Shown here: one piece after another, positions 33,687 through 41,264 of the stretch
Position numbering within the stretch: position 1 is the stretch's first letter
Layout of the letters: each line of letters starts with the position of its first letter
From: an uncultured Bacteroidales bacterium
Lineage (GTDB): Bacteria > Bacteroidota > Bacteroidia > Bacteroidales > UBA932
Direction of reading: 5' to 3'
DNA: 64,000 nt
NCBI GenBank assembly: GCA_934695325.1
Contig: CAKUVD010000002.1
Coordinates: forward strand, 206,710 to 270,709
The notes under the pieces: generated by a model
The model's database searches: none
What the model was told of the DNA's origin: nothing
What the model saw: only the letters and a program-made list of their open reading frames with translations
Made by a program: the position numbers and the translations under genes

Positions 33687-35219
33687 ATGAAAGAGATCAG
33701 AAACATCGCGATGGCCTCGCTGGCGGCGTTGGCATTGCTTTCCGCTTCAAACAATGATATTTATGCGCAGGTGCGCAGGTCTACGACCACTACTCAGAAC
33801 CGTTCGACATCGGGCGGCTCCTCTTCTCAGACGAGGTCGTCTTCTTCGTCATCGCAGACTCGCACTTCCGGGTCGCAGACACGGTCTTCATCATCACAGA
33901 CACGGTCTTCGGCGACTTCACAGACTAGAAGCTCCTCGTCTCAGGTTCGTCAATCGGGCTCGTCGTCCCAGGTGAGACAGTCCGGCAGTACGTCGCAGAC
34001 CCGCCAGAGCGGCAGTTCGTCTTCCTATCAGCAGCGCGGCACAGGCAGTCAGGTTCGCCAGTCCGGAACCTCGTCTCAGGTTCGTCAATCGGGCTCGTCG
34101 TCCCAGGTGAGACAGTCCGGCAGTACGTCGCAGACCCGGCAGAGCGGAACTTCATCTCAGGTGCGCCAGTCGGGCAGTTCTTCGCAGACACGTCAGAACA
34201 CTACCACCGATACTCGCAGGACCAGTTCCAGTTCATCCGTAAGGACATCTTCGGGAAGCGAACATAGGGTGGCTCAGCCGGTCGGAGGGAATAACGGCTC
34301 ATCGCAGTCTCGCCAGTCATCATCATCCAGCAGCACCGTAAGGAGAAATACCAATGTGACAAGAAGCGGTCTCGGCACCGTCACCAGCCAGATGCGCTCA
34401 CAGTCAGGCAGTGACTATCGCACGCCGTCATCAGGGCGTCCCGGCTCCAGAATGGACAATTCAAGTGATTTCCGTATTGAGGATCATAATGTGCAGAGAG
34501 TACCGCCTCGCGACCGCGATTTCATGCCGTATGACCGTCCGGGCCATTTCTATGACCGTCACGATCCACACTGCTTTGGATTCAGGGTCGAGATGCTTCC
34601 TCCAAGACATAAGGTAGTAAGATACTTCGGCATTGACTATTACATATATAATGATGTGTATTACAGGCCTTACGGCGGACATTACATCGTGTGCCGCCCT
34701 CCTTTCGGAGTGACCGTGGCCCGCTCTGTATCAGATCTGGCTTTCGCTGCCGTGAACTTTGCATTTTACTCCAATGTGTATAGGACATATAGTGCCATTG
34801 ATGCGAACAACAGGTATATTGACCAGCAGAACAGGATTATTGCCCAGAACAATGCGACTATCATGGCGCAGAATAATTATATTGCGATGAATCCTAACTC
34901 GGCGATGTCGTCTTATGAGATTGCGAACCGTCTCGGACTTGTACAGAGTTATGCGTATGCTGACAGGAACTACTTCTATGAGGATGGCGTGTTCTACATC
35001 GTCAATGCCAATGGCAAGTATCAGGTGATTGTCCCTCCTGCGGGAGCGCTGGTGCAGAATCTTCCGGAAGATTATGACACCATCACCCTCGGAGGTGTCC
35101 AGTATTACAGAGTTGATGACACCGTGTATCGTCTCACCCTTGTGAGCGGCGCTCCTTATCTGGAAGTGCTCGGACAGATGTACGGCAAGATGGCCCGTGA
35201 CTACGGCTATGGGTATTAG
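33687..35219 (+). CDS. DUF6515-like exported protein with long Ser/Gln/Arg repeat region
   Basis: ATG 33687 gives a signal peptide (ASLAALALLSASNNDIYAQ). Residues about 25-260 are low-complexity and built from SSSQVRQSG / SSSQTRQSG-type 9-mers. At DNA level a 70-bp block is duplicated exactly (33934-34003 and 34069-34138). Residues about 290-510 are ordered: LPPRHKVVRYFGIDYYIYNDVYYRP, YIVCRPPFGVTV, then IVPPAGALVQNLPEDYDTITLGGVQYYRV, which resembles DUF6515. The aromatic YY repeats suggest a beta-rich surface or cell-wall-binding part. The function is unknown. It lies between namZ and murI, 35 bp after namZ. Confidence 0.7.
   Translation: MKEIRNIAMASLAALALLSASNNDIYAQVRRSTTTTQNRSTSGGSSSQTRSSSSSSQTRTSGSQTRSSSSQTRSSATSQTRSSSSQVRQSGSSSQVRQSGSTSQTRQSGSSSSYQQRGTGSQVRQSGTSSQVRQSGSSSQVRQSGSTSQTRQSGTSSQVRQSGSSSQTRQNTTTDTRRTSSSSSVRTSSGSEHRVAQPVGGNNGSSQSRQSSSSSSTVRRNTNVTRSGLGTVTSQMRSQSGSDYRTPSSGRPGSRMDNSSDFRIEDHNVQRVPPRDRDFMPYDRPGHFYDRHDPHCFGFRVEMLPPRHKVVRYFGIDYYIYNDVYYRPYGGHYIVCRPPFGVTVARSVSDLAFAAVNFAFYSNVYRTYSAIDANNRYIDQQNRIIAQNNATIMAQNNYIAMNPNSAMSSYEIANRLGLVQSYAYADRNYFYEDGVFYIVNANGKYQVIVPPAGALVQNLPEDYDTITLGGVQYYRVDDTVYRLTLVSGAPYLEVLGQMYGKMARDYGYGY
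33934..34138 (+). repeat. Exact 70-bp direct duplication inside the repeat-rich gene
   Basis: 33934-34003 and 34069-34138 are identical over 70 bp and offset by 135 bp (45 codons), so the repeat keeps frame. Identity at synonymous positions shows recent duplication and makes the tract prone to length change. Confidence 0.85.
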
Positions 35220-35291
35220 CCTGCCTGCTTGCGCATATTTTTTCAGAAGCCGCTATCCGGAATCCGGAGGATGCTATAAAAAATCAGATTA

Positions 35292-36170
35292 ATGCCAGTC
35301 ATAGGAGTTTTTGATTCCGGCGAAGGCGGGTTGTCAGTCCTGAAGGAGATAACCCGTCTTCTTCCTGATGAACGATACATATATTTTTCGGACAATGCGC
35401 ATTGTCCTTATGGTGAGAAGTCTCCTGAATATATCCAGGCTCGTGCCCGTGCGATTACGGAACTGATGCTCCGTGAAGGTGCCGATATCATCGTAGTGGC
35501 TTGCAACACTGCGACCGCCGCGGCTATATCGACTTTGCGTGCCGAGTATTCGGATGCGGCATCATCTGTAGTTCGGGAGAGAATGCTGACATTGACCTCG
35601 GGCCGGCACGATCATATAAGGTTCATAGGTATGGAGCCGGCCGTGAAGCCTGCCGCATTGGGCACGCGCACCGGCGTGATAGGGGTGCTTGCGACGGCTG
35701 GCACCCTGAAAGGCTCGAAGTACCTCCACACTAAAGAGAGTGTGGATGGCAATGTCCGTGTAGTCGAGCACGTGGGGCAGGGGTTTGTGGAGCTTGTGGA
35801 GAATGGCATCCTGTCCGGCCCGGAGGCTGAAAAAGTCGTAAGAGCCAGCTTGAGTCCGCTTCTGGATGCAGGTGCGGACACCATTGTCCTCGGCTGCACG
35901 CATTATCCGTTCCTTCTTCCTGTGCTTCAGAAAGTCGCCGGCCCCGGAATCCGCTTCATTGACCCGGCCCCGGCTGTGGCCCGTCAGCTGGTCAGTGTGA
36001 TGAAAGATGAGAAACTGCTGGCTCCGGATGCTGAGACGACCGCTCCTGCTCCGACATTGCAAGTTAAGCTTCTATCCTCAGGTGACCCAGCTCCGCTCCA
36101 CCGCCTCGTCGGAATGATTTATGGCCACGGCTCAGAGTCCCTGTCACCGCATGGTGAATCCCAGGTCTGA
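35292..36170 (+). CDS. murI: Glutamate racemase
   Basis: Cytosolic enzyme of 292 aa that makes D-glutamate for peptidoglycan. The two catalytic cysteines are in VVACNTATAAAI and LGCTHYPFLLP. The N terminus IGVFDSGEGGLSVLKEI and the IGMEPAVKPA motif are typical. A slightly long segment (about residues 85-105) precedes the latter. It lies 72 bp after the DUF6515 gene, at the end of the cluster with ampG and namZ, which adds to the cell-wall theme. Confidence 0.95.
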   Translation: MPVIGVFDSGEGGLSVLKEITRLLPDERYIYFSDNAHCPYGEKSPEYIQARARAITELMLREGADIIVVACNTATAAAISTLRAEYSDAASSVVRERMLTLTSGRHDHIRFIGMEPAVKPAALGTRTGVIGVLATAGTLKGSKYLHTKESVDGNVRVVEHVGQGFVELVENGILSGPEAEKVVRASLSPLLDAGADTIVLGCTHYPFLLPVLQKVAGPGIRFIDPAPAVARQLVSVMKDEKLLAPDAETTAPAPTLQVKLLSSGDPAPLHRLVGMIYGHGSESLSPHGESQV

Positions 36171-36180
36171 TCTGCTGAAA

Positions 36181-36225
36181 ATTGACAGGCAAAATGATTC
36201 ATAGTGCTTATATATGCTTGTCAAT
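36181..36225 (+). terminator. Hairpin after murI
   Basis: ATTGACAGGCA (36181-36191) pairs with TGCTTGTCAAT (36215-36225) with one G-T type deviation. It starts 10 bp after the stop codon and probably ends the murI transcript. Confidence 0.55.
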
Positions 36226-36250
36226 AAACGATTTACGACATCTTTATCCA

Positions 36251-36317
36251 TTGCGGAGAAGAATTAATTCATATATTTGTGTAGAAACGAACTTACTACG
36301 CTCCCTGAAACAGGGAG
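36251..36317 (+). promoter_or_regulatory. Promoter and leader hairpin of the BACON/LRR gene
   Basis: TTG (36251-36253) and TATATTTG (36272-36279) are 18 bp apart and form a good promoter about 120 bp upstream of the ATG at 36400. Just inside the expected leader, CTCCCTG-AAA-CAGGGAG (36301-36317) is a perfect 7-bp hairpin with an AAA loop. The open frame at 36182-36403 crosses these elements and is not believed to be a gene. Confidence 0.6.
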
Positions 36318-36399
36318 AAATTGTGCGAGAGAGAGGGGTGGGCGTGGCGGATGCGCCAGCCCTTTGTGAAGCGAAGACAACTTCTTACTTACACATTAT

Positions 36400-38982
36400 A
36401 TGAACAACAAATTCCTTCTGCTATGCATTGCAGCCGCATTGACGGTGTGTAATGCCTGTAGTGAAAAACAAGACACTGGTCGGGAAGAAGAGACATTGAC
36501 GCTTAAAGCTTCTTCCAAAGGGACTCCCGTCACCGTCAGCGAAGACGGGAAGACAGCAGCCGTGACATTCAGCGCGGCACGCTCCTATGCAATCACCGAA
36601 GTAATATCCGCATTGGAATGGCAATGCTCTGTAGATGAAGACGCCGAAGATTGGTGCCACACGGAACCTCTCGGCGGAGGCTTCAGGATAACCGTTGCCC
36701 CGAACACCGGATTCAGCGAAAGAAAAGCCATTGTTACGATCACTTACGAGGACAATGCGGCAGCTACCGTAGCCGTGACACAGAAAAGTCTCGATGCTGA
36801 GCCTCAGCTGCTTCTGGAAAAGGACGAAGTGGCATTCCCAGAGGCTGGGAAATCCGTCACCCTGTCCGTGCTCACGAATATGCCGGACTGGGACGTCTCA
36901 GTACCTGAGGACGCATCCTGGCTCACGGTCACGAAGGACAAGAGTCTCAGTACATTGACAATAACCGCGTCTGAAAACACCGCTGGTGCCGACAGGACAT
37001 CTGCATTGACCTTTACAGGGGCTCAGGCCGGGAAGACTCTTCTGACCCGGGAGATTCCGGTCGAGCAGTGGGGGCCGAGCCTCGTCCTCTCCGTCACCGT
37101 CGGTTCGGGGGACAAGGTTGTGCTGCCTTTTGCCGGAAAGGATATGGACCTCAGCGTCGATTGGGGTGATTCTGAGGACTTTGACCCGACACGAGTGCGC
37201 GGTACCATCGCATCCATCAGCAGCATGGTGGACTATCTTGACTATATCTACGCGGAGTCCGGAACATACGACATCACAGTGCACGGCGTGGTCCCGATCA
37301 TTACCGCCTATCTCGATAACGTGTTGATGGACAGTAAGTATATGCGTAAGATCACGGCTGTGAAATCGTGGGGCAAGGGCCCGTTCCAGCTGCTGACATC
37401 GGCATTCTATAACGCAGGCCTGAAATCTGTCGCTTCGGATAAGTACGGCGCCCTCGCCAGCGTTACGGATGTCAGAAGCATCTTCATGAACTGTGCAAGC
37501 CTTGAAAGCATCCCTGCGGACTTTTTCCAGGGAATGAAGAACGTCACCGATTTCAACAGCGCATTCTTCGGCTGCTCATCCTTCAAGGAAATCCCGGCGG
37601 GGCTGTTCTCTGGCAACAAGCAGACGACATCATTCGTCTCCACATTCAAGGGGACTGGCATCACATCCGTCCCTGCGGACATCTTCTCCGCTTGCCCGGA
37701 CGTGGTGACATTTGAAAGCACATTCGCCGAATGTTCTGACCTTGAGACCGTTCCGGAGCAGCTTTTCAGCCATAATACGAAAGTGACCTCGTTCAATTCT
37801 ACGTTCTCCGAATCCGGAATCAAGAGCGTGCCTGCAGGCCTGTTCGCATCATGCCCTGCCGTGACAGACTTCAGCTCGGCGTTCTATGACAGCGCATTGG
37901 AGAGCATCCCTGCAGGACTTTTCTCCGCCAACAAGGAAGTGCTAGACTTCGAGTTCGTATTCAACCGCACCAAGATCCAGACGATTCCGGCGGACCTTTT
38001 CGCCGGCGCAGCCAAGGCCACGAAATTCGAGGCCGCGTTCTACCGTTGCCAGAATCTCGTCTCCATCCCTGCCGGCCTCCTCGACGGCTGTGTCAATGCA
38101 GAAAGTCTCAACCAGCTGTTCAGCTACTGCTCATCACTCAAGACCATCCCTTCCGGCCTGTTCGATAAATGTCAGAAGGTCAATGATGTCGATATGTGCT
38201 TCAAGGGTACCGGAATCAACGCCGTCCCTTCCGGCCTGTTCGACAACCTGAGAAACGTGACATCTCTCATGAGCATGTTCGAGGGGTGCGAAGCACTTGA
38301 GACCGTCCCTGCCGGGGCGTTCGCTAAATGCACCTCCGTTACTGACTTTTCCAATATCTTCAAGAGCTGCACCTCCCTCAAGAATGTGAATGGCGGCATC
38401 TTCCCGGCTTCGGCGACGAACATGTCATCGGCATTCTCCGGCTGCTCGGCCCTGGAGTCCATACCTGAGAACCTGTTCTCCGGCCTTGCCAAGGTGCAGA
38501 AGTTCAATAATGTATTCGAGGACTGCTCATCCATCGTCTCCGTCCCTGCCGGGATATTCAAGGACAATGCAGCTGTCGAGAGCTTCGATTACGCTTTCTA
38601 TAACTGCAGCAGCCTCAAGACTGTGGGCAATCCGGAAGATGCAGACGGATGCATATTCAAGTATGCCGCCGATGCAGTGTCTTTCGGATACGTATTCCGG
38701 AATTGTTCTGCATTGACAGGAATACCTGCGCATACTTTCGCGTTCAACAAGAAGGGCAACTCCTTCCAGTGTACTTTCGACGGCTGCTCGAGCCTGTCCT
38801 GCGAATCACCTTATGCGGAGGTCACTGTGACTTCCGGCGGCGTGTCTTCAGTTAAGAAGATCCATCTTTATGAGAGGAACAGCTCGCAGGATGTGTTCTC
38901 TGTGCCGTTCTCGTACTCATACTGCTTTGATGGCTGCACTTCGCTCGCCGACTACGACTCTATACCTGATGACTGGAAATAA
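36400..38982 (+). CDS. Surface lipoprotein: BACON domains, PKD-like domain, about 16 BspA-like repeats
   Basis: Lipoprotein of 860 aa (lipobox VCNACSEK). Two BACON-like domains (about 30-130 and 132-230), then a PKD-like segment with VDWGDSEDFDP (about 235-310). Then come about 16 repeats of roughly 24 residues with consensus L-x-S-I-P-A-G-L-F-x-x-x-x-x-V-T-x-F-x-x-A-F-x-x-C (330-800). The C-terminal cap GCSSLSCESPYAEV...KIHLYER...GCTSLADYDSIPDDWK is shared with the next gene. Such BspA/DUF285-type proteins are exposed adhesins or binding proteins. Unlike most of the window, CATG is common here. Confidence 0.78.
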   Translation: MNNKFLLLCIAAALTVCNACSEKQDTGREEETLTLKASSKGTPVTVSEDGKTAAVTFSAARSYAITEVISALEWQCSVDEDAEDWCHTEPLGGGFRITVAPNTGFSERKAIVTITYEDNAAATVAVTQKSLDAEPQLLLEKDEVAFPEAGKSVTLSVLTNMPDWDVSVPEDASWLTVTKDKSLSTLTITASENTAGADRTSALTFTGAQAGKTLLTREIPVEQWGPSLVLSVTVGSGDKVVLPFAGKDMDLSVDWGDSEDFDPTRVRGTIASISSMVDYLDYIYAESGTYDITVHGVVPIITAYLDNVLMDSKYMRKITAVKSWGKGPFQLLTSAFYNAGLKSVASDKYGALASVTDVRSIFMNCASLESIPADFFQGMKNVTDFNSAFFGCSSFKEIPAGLFSGNKQTTSFVSTFKGTGITSVPADIFSACPDVVTFESTFAECSDLETVPEQLFSHNTKVTSFNSTFSESGIKSVPAGLFASCPAVTDFSSAFYDSALESIPAGLFSANKEVLDFEFVFNRTKIQTIPADLFAGAAKATKFEAAFYRCQNLVSIPAGLLDGCVNAESLNQLFSYCSSLKTIPSGLFDKCQKVNDVDMCFKGTGINAVPSGLFDNLRNVTSLMSMFEGCEALETVPAGAFAKCTSVTDFSNIFKSCTSLKNVNGGIFPASATNMSSAFSGCSALESIPENLFSGLAKVQKFNNVFEDCSSIVSVPAGIFKDNAAVESFDYAFYNCSSLKTVGNPEDADGCIFKYAADAVSFGYVFRNCSALTGIPAHTFAFNKKGNSFQCTFDGCSSLSCESPYAEVTVTSGGVSSVKKIHLYERNSSQDVFSVPFSYSYCFDGCTSLADYDSIPDDWK

Positions 38983-38992
38983 GTAGATTGAT

Positions 38993-40702
38993 ATGAAATT
39001 CAATATATTACGGGTGGCTATGGCTGCCCTCGGCATACTGGCGCTGGCCAGCTGCTCTAAAGACAATGGTTCAGACAAGAAGCTGAAACTCGCTTCTACA
39101 AGCCCTGCGGTGACACTTGTAAGCTCGACTGAAGCCGACATCGCACTCACGTCCGCGGGAGGAAGCATCCCTTTCACCATCGGCAGGGTTTCCGGCTGGG
39201 AGGCCAGTGTCCAGCCCGGGGCGGATTCCTGGTGCAGTGTGTATCAGGTCAATGACAAATTGTCCATCGCCGTGGACGAGTTCATTTCGAACCAGGACGG
39301 CAGCAGGACCGGAACTGTCGAGATCAATGCCGATGGTTCCGTAAAGGCTGTCATAAGGATTACCCAGAGTGCATCGGCCAAGGCGACCCTCCAGCTTGAG
39401 CCGGAAGGAAAGGCGTATATCTCCTGCAAAGGCGGAGAAATCCGTGTCAATGTCCAGAGCAATGTCCCTTCTTTCAATGCTGAAATAATCGGGATGAATC
39501 TCCGCTGGGCTGAATGCTCCACGGAAGGCAATACGGTGATAGTCAGGGCAGGGAAGAACATAACAGGAAATGAGCAGAAAGCAGTGTTGAGAGTGTCTGT
39601 CCTTTCCGGCTCGGACGAAGTTGTCGAGGAGTATGAGTTCAGGCAGGGCAATGGCGCTCTGATGATGGAGTATGTCATTCCAGAGGACGGCAGAATCGCT
39701 GATCTTCCTGTGACTGGAGACATCGACTGCACCGTGGACTGGGGCGACGGAAGCGAGCCTGTCCTTCTGAAGGGATATGTTTCAAGTTATTCGAGACCAG
39801 GTCATTCCTATGACAAGGCCGGAACATATACTGTCTCCGTCTCAGGGAGTGTCGAGGAGTTCAACTCTGATGATTCCGCAGTTCAGGCCTATTTCACTTC
39901 GCTGAAGTCATGGGGCGCTGTCCGGATCAAGTCATTGAAGAAGGCATTCAAAGGAACTGCATTGACAGAAGTCCCGGCCCCGGAGGAGCCTTGTCTGTTC
40001 TCGGAGGTCAAGAGCGTGGCAAACGCATTCGAGAGAGCGGCGTCGCTGAAAACCGTCCCGGAGGATTTGTTCAGCACGGCAGTGAATGTCACCGATGCGT
40101 CGAGCCTGTTCTCGGGCTGCAAAGCGCTGGATTCCGTTCCGGAAGGTCTGTTCAGGTCAATGCCTTTGCTCACAAGCGTCAGCAGCATGTTCTATAACTG
40201 CCAGGCACTGAAGTCTGTTCCTGAGGATCTGTTCAAGTCCTGCACCGGGATTACCAGTGTCAATGCCTTGTTCCAGGATTCCGCCCTGGAGAGCATTCCG
40301 GCCGGCTTCTTTAGTTTTGCGGGCAAGGTGCAGAACATGATGACGGTCTTCTCCGGATGTGCCGGCCTGAAGACAGTGCCTGAAGGCCTGTTCGACAGCC
40401 TGACAGAGGCCACAAGGTTCCAGAGCACGTTCGTGAACTGCAAGGCGCTGACGTCTGTCCCGGTCAGCCTGTTGGACAAATGCCGGAAGGTCAATATGAC
40501 GATGTACATGTTCAGCGGCTGTTCGTCACTTGAGGGTGAGTCGCCATACACCATGGTGGACGGAAAGAAGGTACATCTCTACGAGAGAAGCGGTTATCCT
40601 GACACATTCACGAAGATCCTGGACAAGGACGCGAAGGGTACTTTCTCCGGCTGCACCAGGCTGACCGACTACGCCGCCATGCCTGCCAAGTACAGGGAGT
40701 AG
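38993..40702 (+). CDS. Paralogous BACON/PKD/BspA-repeat surface lipoprotein
   Basis: Lipoprotein of 569 aa (lipobox LALASCSKD) lying 10 bp after its larger paralogue. It has the same order: two beta-sandwich regions (the first BACON-like, GWEASVQPGADSWCSVYQ), a PKD-like VDWGDGSEPVLLKG...YDKAGTYTVSVSG, and about six BspA-like repeats (TVPEDLFSTAVNVTDASSLFSGC and others). It ends with the shared cap ESPYTMVDGKKVHLYER...GCTRLTDYAAMPAKYRE. Repeat number is the main difference between the two. A role in adhesion or binding of host material is inferred. Confidence 0.78.
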   Translation: MKFNILRVAMAALGILALASCSKDNGSDKKLKLASTSPAVTLVSSTEADIALTSAGGSIPFTIGRVSGWEASVQPGADSWCSVYQVNDKLSIAVDEFISNQDGSRTGTVEINADGSVKAVIRITQSASAKATLQLEPEGKAYISCKGGEIRVNVQSNVPSFNAEIIGMNLRWAECSTEGNTVIVRAGKNITGNEQKAVLRVSVLSGSDEVVEEYEFRQGNGALMMEYVIPEDGRIADLPVTGDIDCTVDWGDGSEPVLLKGYVSSYSRPGHSYDKAGTYTVSVSGSVEEFNSDDSAVQAYFTSLKSWGAVRIKSLKKAFKGTALTEVPAPEEPCLFSEVKSVANAFERAASLKTVPEDLFSTAVNVTDASSLFSGCKALDSVPEGLFRSMPLLTSVSSMFYNCQALKSVPEDLFKSCTGITSVNALFQDSALESIPAGFFSFAGKVQNMMTVFSGCAGLKTVPEGLFDSLTEATRFQSTFVNCKALTSVPVSLLDKCRKVNMTMYMFSGCSSLEGESPYTMVDGKKVHLYERSGYPDTFTKILDKDAKGTFSGCTRLTDYAAMPAKYRE

Positions 40703-40879
40703 TCACTGCCCGGCTTCTCCAGGAACTCCCAGTATCCTTGTGATGTCTCACGGTCCCGTGTCCTGCTATAGGTGTCGTATTCATGCAGGTGGCGCGGCGA
40801 GTGCTTAGCCTCGTTCAGCCAATTTGTCGGGCGTTCAGCTTGCGTTCGTCAGTGGTCCTGCGAGTGCTTAATCTCTTTA

Positions 40880-40955
40880 GTTGATTATCAACGACTTACG
40901 AATCTCAAAGTCCAGAGTTTCGGACTTTGGGATTCGTAACTGCTTGATAGTCAAT
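40880..40955. repeat. Long inverted repeat in the 562-bp non-coding gap
   Basis: 40880-40913 and 40922-40955 can form a 34-bp imperfect stem (about five mismatches or wobbles) around an 8-base loop; the inner 16 bp are almost perfect (ACGAATCTCAAAGTCC). The gap 40703-41264 also holds two GCGAGTGCTTA(A/G) copies (about 40798 and 40860), and a pair of 19-bp direct repeats described separately. No gene, tRNA or clear promoter is seen in it. The inverted repeat may be a terminator or a small mobile or RNA element remnant. Confidence 0.6.
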
Positions 40956-41102
40956 ATCAGCTCCGCCGAGAACCTCGTGAATGAGCGGCCAGTGCCTAAG
41001 CTTATCGCGGGTGATTCCGTAGTCGCTCATTCTTAGGTCGCTGCCGGGGCTTCTGTCATGCGGCAGGTTGCGTGATGGCAAGAAATAACTGCATAGTTAC
41101 TG

Positions 41103-41184
41103 AAATGCTTTGAAATGTTAATGAAATCATCTATTTTTACGATAATTACTAATGCTATGTGGCTTAAATGCTTCTGAATGTTAA
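41103..41184 (+). repeat. 19-bp imperfect direct repeats upstream of glutamine synthetase
   Basis: 41103-41121 and 41166-41184 match at 16 of 19 bases (AAATGCTT...ATGTTAA) and start 63 bp apart, six helical turns. They lie 81-162 bp upstream of the likely start codon and could be a regulator-binding pair, but chance or duplication is possible. Confidence 0.35.
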
Positions 41185-41264
41185 GCGGATGGTGTTCTGC
41201 GGAACGGCCTTTCCGATGTTCAGGGGACAGCCTGGAAGTATTGGAAACCTGTAAAAACACTGAA

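Noticed and set aside
33934..34138. Possible CRISPR array
   Set aside because: The repeats are in frame inside a coding gene and encode a Ser/Gln/Arg 9-mer; there are no unique spacers of regular length.
36182..36403. 73-codon open frame between murI and the LRR gene
   Set aside because: It spans the murI terminator hairpin, a promoter and a leader hairpin, and shows no signal or domain.
40703..41264. Insertion sequence remnant
   Set aside because: The inverted repeat has only an 8-base loop and no transposase fragment or target duplication is visible; kept only as a repeat of unknown origin.
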